A stretch of 64,000 nucleotides of DNA from Rhodococcus rhodnii (GTDB lineage: Bacteria; Actinomycetota; Actinomycetes; Mycobacteriales; Pseudonocardiaceae), in NCBI GenBank assembly GCA_000720375.1, contig JOAA01000018.1, positions 186,001 through 250,000 of the forward strand, read 5' to 3'. Below the pieces are notes generated by a model. The model ran no database searches, had not been told where the DNA came from, and was given only the letters and a program-made list of their open reading frames with translations. Positions 29,764-38,561 of this stretch are shown in pieces; positions within the stretch are counted from its first letter, which is position 1; the number at the start of each line of letters is the position of its first letter. Made by a program: the position numbers and the translations under genes.

Positions 29764-29853
29764 GGAGGATTCGCATAGTGGCCTAGTGCGCACGATTGGA
29801 AATCGTGTTGGGTGTGATAGCCCTCAGGGGTTCAAATCCCCTATCCTCCGCCA
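29764..29853 (+). tRNA. tRNA-Ser, anticodon GGA
   Basis: A 90-base class II tRNA with acceptor arms GGAGGAT and ATCCTCC, discriminator G, encoded CCA, anticodon loop TTGGAAA in the stem ACGAT/ATCGT, a long variable arm, and the T-loop TTCAAAT. It reads UCC and UCU serine codons. Confidence 0.97.
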
Positions 29854-29924
29854 TAGAACGCCGGTCGCCTGCAAGGTGACCGGCGTTTTTCATGGTGGTG
29901 CCGGGTGCGGCACGATGATCGGCC

Positions 29925-31244
29925 GTGAGCAACAAAACCGGCCGGGTGCTGTCCAATCGCTCCATCGTAGTCAGTGCCGCACTGGTGGTACTGCTCGCGG
30001 CCGGGGCCGCGTGGCTGCTGCTGGCCAACTTCGGTGGTGGCAGTGAAGCCGACCGGGCGCGGCTGGACGCGATTCGGACGGTCGGGTCGTTGGTGCTCGG
30101 GGCTGGTGGGGCCATCGCCTTGCTGCTCGCCGCACGTCGGCAGCAGACGGCCGAGCGGGATCTCGCGCAGAAGGAGCAGGTCCAGCGGCATGCCGAGCAG
30201 GACGCTGCTGAGCGGCGGATCACTGAGCTCTATCTGAAGGCCGTCGACCAACTTGGGTCCGACAAGGCGCCGGTGCGACTGGCCGCGCTGCACGCCCTTG
30301 AACGCGTGGGGCAGAGCAATCCCGCGCAGCGGCAGACCATTGTGGACGTGATATGCGCCTATCTGCGTATGCCCTACACCGCGCCGACCACCCACCCGGT
30401 CGGCCCTCGACGTTTGGGCTATCGGCGGCCGGTTCGGCCTGGCCACCCATTGCCGGCGCATCGGCCGTCGGTGTCCGTGCCGGTGCGCGACAGCGCGAAC
30501 GCGGCCCAGCAGGAACGCGAGGTTCGGCTGACCGCGCAACGTATTCTCATCACTCACCTGAGCCCAGGCGACGACGGCTCCCGGCCGGTGGACACGTTCT
30601 GGCCGGATATCGATGTCGACCTGTCCGGCGCGACTCTCATCGACTTCGGTCTCATCGGCGGACGAATCCGCAAGGCCTGGTTTGACGAGGCATCGTTCGT
30701 CGGATTCACGACGTTCGACCGCACTGAGTTCGCCGGTGCGGCTTCGTTTCAAAGGGCCACATTCGCTGGGGAAGCGTGGTTCGCCGAGGCCAAGTTCAGT
30801 CGGGATGCCGCGTTCTTCGGCGCCGAATTCGCTGAGCAAGCCATGTTCACCGACGTCGAGTTCGCCGAGGAGGCCGGCTTCAACTTGGCTGAGTTCGCCT
30901 CGGCGGCGTTCGCTGGAAGCAAGTTCGTCGGTTCAGCCAGCTTCGCCGGTGTCAAATTCACCGAGTACGCCTTCTTCGTCGGTGCCGCGTTCGTTGACGG
31001 CGCCCAGTTCGACAGCGCGATCTTCATCGCGGAGGCCGATTTCAGCGACGCCGAATTCAGTGGAATCTTCTACTTCCGCCAGACGGAGTTCGCCTCGGTC
31101 AACTTCGGTTCCGCCGCGGTACGCACGGATGCCGAGGTCGTCCCAGCGATGTGGCCGTTGGGCTGGACTGTTTCGAATGATCCTGCGGAGGTGCGTCCTG
31201 GCCACGCGGGCTCGTGGACGCGGCTGGTTCCGCCGTCTCGATGA
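29925..31244 (+). CDS. Membrane-anchored pentapeptide-repeat protein
   Basis: A 439-residue protein. Two spans (about 13-34 and 48-66) are followed by a charged helix (AERDLAQKEQVQRHAEQDAA) and a short alpha-helical domain with ALHALERVGQ. The second half, roughly residues 225-400, is a beta-helix of A(x)F-type pentapeptides (for example FDEASFVGFTTFDRTEFAGA). The layout, spans then helix then pentapeptides, is common in actinobacterial proteins of unknown role. Some pentapeptide proteins mimic DNA, but the membrane anchor makes that unlikely. GTG 29925 is the start. Confidence 0.85.
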   Translation: MSNKTGRVLSNRSIVVSAALVVLLAAGAAWLLLANFGGGSEADRARLDAIRTVGSLVLGAGGAIALLLAARRQQTAERDLAQKEQVQRHAEQDAAERRITELYLKAVDQLGSDKAPVRLAALHALERVGQSNPAQRQTIVDVICAYLRMPYTAPTTHPVGPRRLGYRRPVRPGHPLPAHRPSVSVPVRDSANAAQQEREVRLTAQRILITHLSPGDDGSRPVDTFWPDIDVDLSGATLIDFGLIGGRIRKAWFDEASFVGFTTFDRTEFAGAASFQRATFAGEAWFAEAKFSRDAAFFGAEFAEQAMFTDVEFAEEAGFNLAEFASAAFAGSKFVGSASFAGVKFTEYAFFVGAAFVDGAQFDSAIFIAEADFSDAEFSGIFYFRQTEFASVNFGSAAVRTDAEVVPAMWPLGWTVSNDPAEVRPGHAGSWTRLVPPSR

Positions 31245-31268
31245 GAAGGGGCGTGGGGAACGTCGTGG

Positions 31269-31312
31269 GCGCCGGGGCTTGAGTCGTCGGCGTCAGACTC
31301 AAGCCCCGGCGC
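31269..31312. terminator. Bidirectional terminator hairpin between convergent genes
   Basis: Arms GCGCCGGGGCTTGAGT (31269-31284) and ACTCAAGCCCCGGCGC (31297-31312) are perfectly complementary over 16 bases with a 12-base loop. It sits between the pentapeptide gene and the convergent 49-residue gene, and one GGCGCGCC octamer overlaps its right end. Confidence 0.85.
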
Positions 31313-31317
31313 GCCAA

Positions 31318-31467
31318 TTAGTCCTCTTCGTCCGGTTTGGCGTGATCCGCGACACCCGGCCGAGGGTCACGCGACAGGTCCACCAGGGGGTGCGGCCCCT
31401 CGGCGTCGTCTGGCAACGCGTGGCTTGGCCGCCGCGTTACCACCTGCTCGTGATTGTCCGAACTCAT
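31318..31467 (-). CDS. Small acidic protein of unknown function
   Basis: A 49-residue ORF beginning MSSDNHEQVVTRR and ending DHAKPDEED. The support is the strong ribosome site GAAGAGGAGGGCGTGG immediately before the ATG and a stop placed exactly before the shared terminator. No signal peptide, span or domain. It lies downstream of the nuclease gene's 3' end on the same strand, 31 bases after it, so it may be the tail gene of that transcript. Confidence 0.6.
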   Translation of the reverse strand: MSSDNHEQVVTRRPSHALPDDAEGPHPLVDLSRDPRPGVADHAKPDEED

Positions 31468-31498
31468 CCACGCCCTCCTCTTCGTGTCAAAGTGGACA

Positions 31499-33940
31499 CT
31501 ACCCATGGGAGGTGTGCGCCTGCTCGATGAGGTCGAACAGATCGAACAGCAGATCGAGCCATTCATCGCCGGTACTGGGCCGGAATCGGACCACCTGCGG
31601 GTCGTGGTCGCTGGCCTGACCGGCGAATTCCGCGTTGATGTGAACGATGTCATAGTCCACGCCGCGCGGGGCTCTGCTGGTCAGTGTGTGATCGAGCACT
31701 TGCGAATTGCCTTCGAACACGTAGGTGTAGCGCTGGTTTGCCGGCAACGTGTCGATCAGCGCACGGACCGCGCCGCCCCTGGTCAGTTCGGCCAACGCCG
31801 GGGAGAACTGGAAGTCGTTCAGGTCGCCGGCGAGCACGATGTTCGCCTTGCGGTCCACCGCGAGCACGCTGTCCACGAACGCGCGCAACGTGATCGCCTG
31901 CTTGATCCGCTGTTCTTCGGTCACCCGGTTCGGCGGCTGGAACCGGCCGTGCACGGACTGGTCGCCGCCCTTGGAGCTGAAGTGGTTCGCGACCACGAAC
32001 ACCTTGCGGCCCTTGAACACGAACTCACCGGCCAACGGCTTGCGCGACCGGTCCCACGCCGCGTTGCCCGGGTCGATCCGGCCCGGTGACACCGAAAGCG
32101 CGGCCCGGCCGTGCTGCTTGACGACCTGCACCGGCGTCGCGGCGTCACCGCCTGGGCGATCCACAAAGGACACACGCTTCGGGTTGAAGATGAACGCGAC
32201 CCGGATGTTCCCGCCCGGCTCACCGCCGTCGGCGTTGTTCGCCGGGTTGATCTGGCGCCATTCGTAGCGCGGGCCGCCCTTGGCGACGATCGCGTCGGTG
32301 AACTTCCGCAAGGTCTGGTCGGCCGACACCGTGCCGTCGTTCGTGGCACCGTTGTCATCCTGGATCTCTTCCAGCGCAACGATGTCCGGGCTCGCCAGGT
32401 TCTCAACGATCCCCTCGGCCAGCCGGTCGAACTTGGCCTGCTCGTCACCGGGGTCGAGGTTTTCGACGTTGTACGTGCCGATCGCGAGCTCACCCGTGCG
32501 CTGCCTGCGGGTCTTCTCCGGCTTCAGCCCACCACTGGCGATCTCGCCGAGCGTGGTGGCCTGCAACGTGTACCCGCCGAAGTTGGAGTAGTCCAACGGG
32601 CCCTCGGTCCGGCCGGTGAGCTTGTCGTTCACGTTGGCCTGCGGGAAAGGCCGCTGGGAGAACGGAATCAGCGACATGACCTTCAACCGGCCGGGGTTCG
32701 GCTGGTCGTAACCGCCGTACAAGGTGCCGCCGCGCGCGGTCGGGTTCTCGTTCGGCCGCACGGTCACGTAGAACTCGTTGAACTCCGTGGTCGGGCCGAC
32801 AACGCGGACGTCCGTGACCGCGACCCGCATGCTTTCCCGGGACTCGAAGTAGTCCAATGTGTACTCGGCTGGCTTCAGTTCGAGCGAGTCGATGTTCCCA
32901 CCGGTCGGCACGTAGCCTGCCGGGAGCGCGCCGATGTTTTCCGCCTGCGGCAAGGGGTTTCCTGCCGACGAGACGGTCCATGTCGCGCCGATCAGCTCGG
33001 TCAGCGACTGGTAAGTCGAGTTGGCGTCGTCGTTGGGCAGAGCTTCCTTCACCGTTCCCGTGACCACGACCGCGTCACCGACCTTGACGTTCGGGGCCGC
33101 CGAACCGGTCAGCACGAAAAGGCCTTCGCTGGTGCGCACATCGGCGTCCGGAACGGTGTCCTGGAACCAGAAACCACGCTGTTGACCGAACGCACGGATC
33201 GCGGTGACAACACCGGTCACATCCGCGACCTTCTTGCCCGCCAAAGGCGAAACGCGCGTAATGCCCTGGATGTCATGGATCTTCGCGGGAACCGGTGGCG
33301 TACCACCGCCAGGGCCTTCACCTGCGGCGTTGCGCGGGCTCGGCTCACCGGACGCGAAGTCAGCCGAGTTGTTGTCCGTGTCCGCGGTGTTGATACGGGC
33401 GGACGAGGTCGTGTTGCTGGTCGCGGCCGCCGGAGCAGTCTCACGCACCGTAGCGTTGCCGTACCCGATCAGGTCGTGAATTCGGGTGTCGGCGGCGCAG
33501 TCCGCAGCGGTCAAGCAGGTCAGCAGCGCGGTGCTCTTCACCAGCGCGACCGTGCCCGCACCCGCGGCCATCGGGATGGTGCCCACCGCATCCGACGCGG
33601 GCAGCTCGACGCTTCCGCCTGTGCCCTTCGCCTCGCTGACCAGGTAGGTCTTGCCCGGCAGAACCGACCCGGCGAGGGGTGTCACCTGCCAGCGGCTGCT
33701 CGAGCTCGGCGCCGCGGGCAGATACTGCACGCTCCACCCGGCCACCGAGACCGGCGCCGTCCCGACGTTGGTCAGCTCGATGAAGTCCTGGGTCAACGTG
33801 GCGCCGGAGTTGCCGCCGCCCCCGTACACCTCGCCGATCAGGATGTCCGTACTCGGCGCGGCACTCGCGGCTGGAACCACCAGCACCATGCCAAGCCCGA
33901 CGGACGCCGCCACGGCGAGCCCGCGTAAGGATGAGGTCAC
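31499..33940 (-). CDS. Secreted endonuclease/exonuclease/phosphatase-family nuclease with lamin-tail domain
   Basis: An 813-residue exported protein. A signal peptide (ending AASAAP) is followed by a lamin-tail domain (ILIGEVYGGGGNSGATLTQD, residues about 33-160), an OB-fold-like region (about 240-330: VADVTGVVTAIRAFGQQRGFW) and the C-terminal EEP nuclease domain from IGTYNVENLDPGDEQAKF. The EEP domain shows ALEEIQDDNG with the metal-binding Glu, VFVVANHFSSKGG with the catalytic His, VLAGDLNDFQFSP, and the final ASDHDPQVV. The architecture matches ExeM/NucH-type extracellular DNases. GTG 33940 has GGAGG 7 bases upstream. Confidence 0.92.
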   Translation of the reverse strand: MTSSLRGLAVAASVGLGMVLVVPAASAAPSTDILIGEVYGGGGNSGATLTQDFIELTNVGTAPVSVAGWSVQYLPAAPSSSSRWQVTPLAGSVLPGKTYLVSEAKGTGGSVELPASDAVGTIPMAAGAGTVALVKSTALLTCLTAADCAADTRIHDLIGYGNATVRETAPAAATSNTTSSARINTADTDNNSADFASGEPSPRNAAGEGPGGGTPPVPAKIHDIQGITRVSPLAGKKVADVTGVVTAIRAFGQQRGFWFQDTVPDADVRTSEGLFVLTGSAAPNVKVGDAVVVTGTVKEALPNDDANSTYQSLTELIGATWTVSSAGNPLPQAENIGALPAGYVPTGGNIDSLELKPAEYTLDYFESRESMRVAVTDVRVVGPTTEFNEFYVTVRPNENPTARGGTLYGGYDQPNPGRLKVMSLIPFSQRPFPQANVNDKLTGRTEGPLDYSNFGGYTLQATTLGEIASGGLKPEKTRRQRTGELAIGTYNVENLDPGDEQAKFDRLAEGIVENLASPDIVALEEIQDDNGATNDGTVSADQTLRKFTDAIVAKGGPRYEWRQINPANNADGGEPGGNIRVAFIFNPKRVSFVDRPGGDAATPVQVVKQHGRAALSVSPGRIDPGNAAWDRSRKPLAGEFVFKGRKVFVVANHFSSKGGDQSVHGRFQPPNRVTEEQRIKQAITLRAFVDSVLAVDRKANIVLAGDLNDFQFSPALAELTRGGAVRALIDTLPANQRYTYVFEGNSQVLDHTLTSRAPRGVDYDIVHINAEFAGQASDHDPQVVRFRPSTGDEWLDLLFDLFDLIEQAHTSHG

Positions 33941-34102
33941 GCTCTGTCCTCCCTCGTGAAAATCAACCGTGGCATCGTCCCCCGGCCGAGTGAACGAAGG
34001 AAGTACGCGGAGGCAACTGTTCGGCCTCTTCACTCACGGCAGCCGATGTGAAAACATGTGGTCGCTCCCGCCGCCTGGGTAGATTGACCAGGAGGCAGCT
34101 AT

Positions 34103-35425
34103 ATGCGCCGAACGCAGCGCATTCTGACGACTCTGACTGTTCTCGCGACGGCGGTGGCACTTGCCCCGGCCGTCCAGGCGGCTCAGTCGTTCACAGTCAT
34201 GACGCCGGCCACCGAGGTGGCGTCCCGAACCGATCGCAGACCGGTCGCGGGCGGTCTGTACGACGCGAAGGTGAACAAGACGTTCATCTCGTGGTCGGGC
34301 AAGGCGGCGGACACCTACGTGCAGGCGTACGACCACCGCGGCAAGACCTGGTCGGCGCCGAAGTTCATCGCCGCAGGGCAATCCGACCCGCACAACTACC
34401 CGACCATGATCCAGGCCAACGACGGACACATCCTGCTGGTCCGCGGCATGCACAACACAGCGACGGTGATCAGCCGCGCACCGCAACCGCATTCGTTGGA
34501 CGGCGACTGGACGACCTACGAAGCACCCGCGGGTAAGGCCGCCAGCTACCCGATGCCCTTCAAGATGGTCGACGGAACGCTCTTCGTGTTCTACCGCGAG
34601 ACAACGCGTGACATCGACAAGGTCACCCCGACCGACACCAGGCCGATGAAGTACCTCGTGTCCAAGGACAACGGCCTGACATGGAAGGACTCGGTGGAGT
34701 TGACCGGAAAGCCATTCGCGATCGGCTCAACGTCGCGACCGGACAACATGAACGAGATCTACATCGGACAGTTGCGTCAAGACCCAGTGACCGGCCTGGT
34801 GCACATCGTCTACACCCTCGCCGGCGGCGGACCGACACAGCACGTGCACGACTACTACCACCGCAACATCTACTACGCGGTGTTCAACCCGTACAACCTG
34901 CACTTCTACTCAGCGAACTGGCGTGACCTCGGCTACGACATCGACGACGCCGACCAGGAAACGCACCTGAAGGTCGCCGAGACACCGCTGGAGCGCCCCA
35001 CCGGCACCCTGAAGTCCCCCGACTACATCCAGCAGGTCGGCGGCAACATCGGCCGACCGTTCCTGCTGTGGTTCACGTTCGACAACACCACGGGCACCCA
35101 GTTGAACCACGCGAGCGTGTGGAACGGCTGGAAGTGGGAGACCCAGCAGGTGGCCTCAGGCATCCGGACACGCGAGATCGAACGGGTCAACCTGGCCACT
35201 TGGCGGGTGTACGCGACCAGGGACGGCCAGCCGAACATCGAGACATACCTACTGACCTTCGGCAAGAACTGGCGGCCGGAAACCGTGATCACGACGCGTA
35301 AGCCGGTTCAACGGGTCGAGGTGATCGGCAACTTCCGTGACCCGGCACGGATCCTGGCCAGTGGCGCGTCCAGCGCCCGCGACGTAGCCATCGCCGACGG
35401 TGACATTTACGTGGCTGGTAGGTAA
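34103..35425 (+). CDS. Secreted BNR-repeat (BNR_4) propeller protein, possible polysaccharide lyase
   Basis: A 440-residue protein with a signal peptide (VLATAVALAPAVQA). The mature part is a beta-propeller with BNR-4 features: GGLYDAKVNKTFISWSG, SDPHNYPTMIQANDGHILLV, YPMPFKMVDGTLFVFYRE and LVSKDNGLTWKDS. Ulvan lyases of families PL24/PL25 share this fold and a conserved His/Tyr catalytic pair, but I cannot verify those residues here. A carbohydrate-active role is likely; a non-catalytic binding propeller is the alternative. It converges on the lectin cluster. Confidence 0.75.
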   Translation: MRRTQRILTTLTVLATAVALAPAVQAAQSFTVMTPATEVASRTDRRPVAGGLYDAKVNKTFISWSGKAADTYVQAYDHRGKTWSAPKFIAAGQSDPHNYPTMIQANDGHILLVRGMHNTATVISRAPQPHSLDGDWTTYEAPAGKAASYPMPFKMVDGTLFVFYRETTRDIDKVTPTDTRPMKYLVSKDNGLTWKDSVELTGKPFAIGSTSRPDNMNEIYIGQLRQDPVTGLVHIVYTLAGGGPTQHVHDYYHRNIYYAVFNPYNLHFYSANWRDLGYDIDDADQETHLKVAETPLERPTGTLKSPDYIQQVGGNIGRPFLLWFTFDNTTGTQLNHASVWNGWKWETQQVASGIRTREIERVNLATWRVYATRDGQPNIETYLLTFGKNWRPETVITTRKPVQRVEVIGNFRDPARILASGASSARDVAIADGDIYVAGR

Positions 35426-35508
35426 GCAGGCCAGAAGAGTCGAGGGGTGCTGCACCGGTCGACGGTCGGGGTTCTCGTGGGTCGGGGCACAGCACTAATC
35501 GAACTGGA

Positions 35509-35653
35509 GGCGCGCCCCAACCACAGCGAAGGCGCGCCCCCGCCCACCACAAGGCGCGCCCCAGCACAACAACAAGGCGCGCCTCAGCCCCAGCGGAGGC
35601 GCGCCCCGCCCACTTAAGGCGCGCCCTAAGCAGTAGTCGGCCACCAGCGCGCC
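35509..35653. repeat. GGCGCGCC tandem array with a 22-bp period (inverted copy)
   Basis: Exact GGCGCGCC octamers start at 35509, 35531, 35553, 35576, 35598 and 35618, plus AGCGCGCC at 35646. The segment after the first core (CCAACCACAGCGAA) is the reverse complement of TTCGCTGTGGTTGG, so this is the 17.8-18.1 kb family read backwards. It occupies most of the 329-base gap between the convergent BNR and lectin genes, ahead of a terminator. No gene is seen in this gap. Confidence 0.9.
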
Positions 35654-35699
35654 GAAAGAACCACCGCCCCGAAACCAACCAACTCCAAGGCAAAGCGAA

Positions 35700-35726
35700 G
35701 GCCCCGCCGGTCCTCCCGGCGGGGCC
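35700..35726. terminator. Terminator hairpin of the lectin cluster side
   Basis: GGCCCCGCCGG (35700-35710) and CCGGCGGGGCC (35716-35726) form an 11-base stem with a 5-base loop, 28 bases after the stop of the nearest lectin gene. Confidence 0.8.
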
Positions 35727-35754
35727 CTCCACATTGTCCAGCTACTAACCCAGA

Positions 35755-36567
35755 TCAGCCGATCAGCCGAGTGCCACCCCAGCCAGCACCACGCTGAGCG
35801 GCGATCCAGTACCACTGCTGCTCGGTCTCGTCGAAGACCAGCGCGAACTCCCACAGCGTGCCGTCGTTCGGGATGAACACGAAGTGGTCAGCGTCCATGC
35901 CGGCGATCAGGCGAACATCCGAGAAGTCCACGGTGCCGAACGGCCACTCCTCGAACGGGCCACCCGTCGAGTACCACTCGGAGACCGCACCGGTGTTCTT
36001 GATCTCCATGAAGTCGATCACGTTGTCCTGCGGGCCACCGAGGCCTGCGATGGTCCGGGCGTTCTGCCAGCCCGCACCGACGTTGGACGCCGACAGGCCG
36101 TTCGGGGTGAACGTCCAGTGGGTCAGCGTGCCGTCCTGCTTGATCTCCAGGAACCGGTTGTCGTCGATACCGGTGATGACCCTGGCGGGCTGCCAGCCGG
36201 TGCCGACGATCTCCTCGATGAACCCGTTGCCGGTCCAGGTCCAGCGGGCGAGCCGGTAGTCCGGCTTGATCTCGAGGAACACGTTGGCGTTCAGCGAAGT
36301 GATCTGCCGGGTGTTCTGCCAGCCGGAACCACGAACGCTCCGCTCGAAGCTCTCGCCGGAGCGGTACCAGTAGTTCAGCTCACCCGAAGCGTTGATCTCC
36401 CAGAAGGAGTGCCCATTGGTCCGCTGTGCGCTGACCCCGCTGTCCTTCGCGGGAACCTTGACCTTCTGGTCGCTGTAGTCGTTCTGCGCAGCCGAGCCAG
36501 TACCCGCGGCACCGATGGCCATGGCCACGGCGACACCGATCGTCGCCGCCACCTTCATGAGTCGCAC
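35755..36567 (-). CDS. Secreted five-repeat propeller protein, tachylectin-2-like (paralogue 1)
   Basis: A 270-residue exported protein. A signal peptide (VGVAVAMAIGAAGTGSA) precedes five repeats of about 42-47 residues with the pattern FLEI-x2-DG-x-L-x2-W, then G-x-GW-x2-AR-x-ITGI. Five such units suggest a five-bladed beta-propeller like tachylectin-2, a GlcNAc/GalNAc-binding lectin; that function is inference. GTG 36567 has GGGGAG 8 bases upstream. It is the last of four tandem paralogues, all ending in LIG. Confidence 0.75.
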   Translation of the reverse strand: MRLMKVAATIGVAVAMAIGAAGTGSAAQNDYSDQKVKVPAKDSGVSAQRTNGHSFWEINASGELNYWYRSGESFERSVRGSGWQNTRQITSLNANVFLEIKPDYRLARWTWTGNGFIEEIVGTGWQPARVITGIDDNRFLEIKQDGTLTHWTFTPNGLSASNVGAGWQNARTIAGLGGPQDNVIDFMEIKNTGAVSEWYSTGGPFEEWPFGTVDFSDVRLIAGMDADHFVFIPNDGTLWEFALVFDETEQQWYWIAAQRGAGWGGTRLIG

Positions 36568-36640
36568 TTTGAGGTCTCCCCTTTGTTTGTCGGCCGTTTT
36601 ACGACCTGACACCATTCTCGTGGGTTTCCGACATCCCGGA

Positions 36641-36666
36641 CAACACTGTTGCGCCACAGTGGAAAC
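36641..36666 (-). promoter_or_regulatory. Shared upstream element of the lectin paralogues, copy 1
   Basis: Minus-strand GTTTCCACTGTGGCGCAAC followed by AGTGTTG, about 75 bases upstream of the GTG of paralogue 1. Closely similar copies precede paralogues 2 and 4 at the same distance, and a weaker one precedes paralogue 3. Confidence 0.65.
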
Positions 36667-36782
36667 ATAACTTCGCCGCGGCCACGACCAGCCACATCGG
36701 ACGAAGCGACGGCTCTCCGCTTGGGCGTGAACCCTGTTGGCGTAACCAACGTTCGGCCGTTCGGCCGAACGCTCCACATAAG

Positions 36783-36814
36783 ACGGTGGGTCCGCCTGCG
36801 GACGGACCCACCGT
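36783..36814 (-). terminator. Terminator after lectin paralogue 2
   Basis: ACGGTGGGTCCG (36783-36794) and CGGACCCACCGT (36803-36814) form a 12-base stem with an 8-base loop, 23 bases after the stop of paralogue 2 on its strand. Confidence 0.8.
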
Positions 36815-36837
36815 GATTGTGCTGTTGTGGACGGTTA

Positions 36838-37638
36838 TCAGCCGATCAGACGCGCGTTGCCCCAGCCGGTGCCGCGCAGGCCCTCGTAGTAGTAGCCGTC
36901 GGTGCCGAGCGTGTACTCGACCAGCAGGCCGTCATTGCGGACCGTGACGAAGTGGTAGAAGTCGGTGCCGATGATCAACCGGACGTTGCTGAAGTCCGCC
37001 CCGGTGAACTGGATCTCCTGCAGCGAGTGGCCCGCGTTGTTCCAGTCGAACCACTCGGAGACCGAGTTGTCGCCCTTGATCTCGACGAAGTCGACGAACT
37101 CCTTGCCCGCGATGGCACGGGTCTTGTGCCAGTCGGAGCCGATCTGCTCGTAGCCGACGATGTCGTAGTTGTCGTTGAAGTACCAGTTACGCAGCTGGCC
37201 CTGGTCGTTGATCTCCAGGAACGCGTGCGAGTGGATGCCGGTGACCAGGCGCGCCGGGGCCCAGTTGGTGCCGACCACCTTGGCGGTGTAGTGGCTGCCG
37301 GTCCACGTCCACAGTACGAGGTCGTTGGCGCCGTTGATCTCCAGGAACCGGTCCCGGCTGAGGCTGGTGATCAGCCGGGTGTTCTGCCAGCCGTTGCCGC
37401 GCTGCTGCCCGGCGAAGGTCTCGCCGGATCTCGACCAGAACATCAGGTTGCCCTGGTTGTTGATCTCCATGAAGACCTCGCCGTCGGTCTTCTGCGCGGA
37501 GACATCGCGCGTGTCGTTGATGTTCACGCCGCCCCGCGGGACCAGCGGCTGGCCCTCGACCGCGGAACCCGTGCCCGCCGCACCGATGAACATCGCGGCG
37601 ACAACAGCCGTCATGGTCGCTAGTTTGGTGAATCGCAC
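36838..37638 (-). CDS. Secreted five-repeat propeller protein, tachylectin-2-like (paralogue 2)
   Basis: A 266-residue protein with signal peptide (MTAVVAAMFIGAAGTGSA) and five repeats of the same type (for example FLEINGANDLVLWTWTGSH, then VVGTNWAPARLVTGI). It is close to paralogue 1 in length and blade order and ends NARLIG. GTG 37638 has GAGGGG 9 bases upstream. Its own promoter element lies just past the stop of paralogue 3, so each paralogue seems to be separately transcribed. Confidence 0.75.
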   Translation of the reverse strand: MRFTKLATMTAVVAAMFIGAAGTGSAVEGQPLVPRGGVNINDTRDVSAQKTDGEVFMEINNQGNLMFWSRSGETFAGQQRGNGWQNTRLITSLSRDRFLEINGANDLVLWTWTGSHYTAKVVGTNWAPARLVTGIHSHAFLEINDQGQLRNWYFNDNYDIVGYEQIGSDWHKTRAIAGKEFVDFVEIKGDNSVSEWFDWNNAGHSLQEIQFTGADFSNVRLIIGTDFYHFVTVRNDGLLVEYTLGTDGYYYEGLRGTGWGNARLIG

Positions 37639-37708
37639 TGCTTGCGTCCCCTCTATTCGCTCGCTCTGGCAGTACCGCACCAGACTCGCGCGTGGGACTA
37701 CACGTTCA

Positions 37709-37734
37709 CCACACCGTTGCGCCACAGCGGAAAC
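37709..37734 (-). promoter_or_regulatory. Shared upstream element of the lectin paralogues, copy 2
   Basis: Minus-strand GTTTCCGCTGTGGCGCAAC followed by GGTGTGGTG, about 71 bases upstream of the start of paralogue 2 and one base beyond the stop of paralogue 3. It differs from copy 1 at two positions over the first 24 bases. Confidence 0.65.
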
Positions 37735-37735
37735 G

Positions 37736-38437
37736 TCAGCCAATCAGCCGTGCGTTGTTCCACCCATTGCCGCGCTGCTCTTTCACGTAGCCCAGCTCAG
37801 GGTCGAGTGTGTACTCGAACAGATCGCCCGCGGGCATGTCGATGACGATGAACCGGTCCAGGTCGATGCCGGCGATCAGCCGGACGTCGGAAAGGTCCAT
37901 ACCATCGTGGAAGACCTGCTGAACGCCTTGGCCCCAGCCGAAGTCGTACCAGTCCGCGAGGCCACCGTCGCCTTTGACCTCCATGAAGTTGATGTTGCCC
38001 TTGCCCGCGATCAGCCGGGTGGCGCCCCACTGCGAGCCGATCACCCATCGGGTCAGCTGGTTGGTCGCGTTGAACTCCCAGAGCACGAGCTCGTCCTGCA
38101 TGTTGATCTCAACGAACCGGTTGGACGTGATGCCGGTGATCAGCCGCGCGTTGTTCCAGCCCTGCCCGACGACGGCCTCGATGTAGGTGCTGCCGTTCCA
38201 CGTCCACTTCGACAGCCGGTAGTCCGGCTTGATCTCGAGGAACGTGTTGTCGTCAAGGCTGGTGATCGCGTGGGTCTGTCCCCAGCCGCTGCCGCGCACC
38301 TGGGAGGCGAACGAGTTGCCCGACCGCGTCCATCGCACCAGCTGGCCCTGGAGGTTGACCTCCATGAACGAGCCGTCCATGGTCGTTTGAATGCCGATCG
38401 ACTCCACCGTCGCCGCCGCTTCGTTTTCGCTTCCCAT
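37736..38437 (-). CDS. Five-repeat propeller protein without signal peptide (paralogue 3)
   Basis: A 233-residue member of the same family. All five repeats are present (for example FVEINMQDELVLWEFNATN and VIGSQWGATRLIAGK), but the N-terminus MGSENEAAATVESIG has no signal peptide, unlike the other three. This protein should stay in the cytoplasm or leave by another route. ATG 38437 is chosen over ATG 38446 because the GAGGGG ribosome site abuts the latter directly and is 9 bases from the former. Ends NARLIG. Confidence 0.75.
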   Translation of the reverse strand: MGSENEAAATVESIGIQTTMDGSFMEVNLQGQLVRWTRSGNSFASQVRGSGWGQTHAITSLDDNTFLEIKPDYRLSKWTWNGSTYIEAVVGQGWNNARLITGITSNRFVEINMQDELVLWEFNATNQLTRWVIGSQWGATRLIAGKGNINFMEVKGDGGLADWYDFGWGQGVQQVFHDGMDLSDVRLIAGIDLDRFIVIDMPAGDLFEYTLDPELGYVKEQRGNGWNNARLIG

Positions 38438-38477
38438 AGCAGCCATCCCCTCTGCTCCGTTCGGCCGTACAACCGCT

Positions 38478-38499
38478 CATCGTTCGGGACGGCGAAAAC
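38478..38499 (-). promoter_or_regulatory. Shared upstream element, degenerate copy 3
   Basis: Minus-strand GTTTTCGCCGTCCCGAACGA aligns with the other copies with one gap and several changes, and is closer to the start (about 41 bases). The weaker match parallels the loss of the signal peptide in paralogue 3. Confidence 0.4.
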
Positions 38500-38504
38500 A
38501 TCAC

Positions 38505-38533
38505 GTCGCTGCGGGCAGTGTGCCCGCAGCGAC
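38505..38533 (-). terminator. Terminator after lectin paralogue 4
   Basis: GTCGCTGCGGGCA and TGCCCGCAGCGAC form a perfect 13-base stem with a 3-base loop, 28 bases after the stop of paralogue 4. Confidence 0.85.
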
Positions 38534-38561
38534 GCTCCATCGTGTCCAAACCTTGTCGTGA

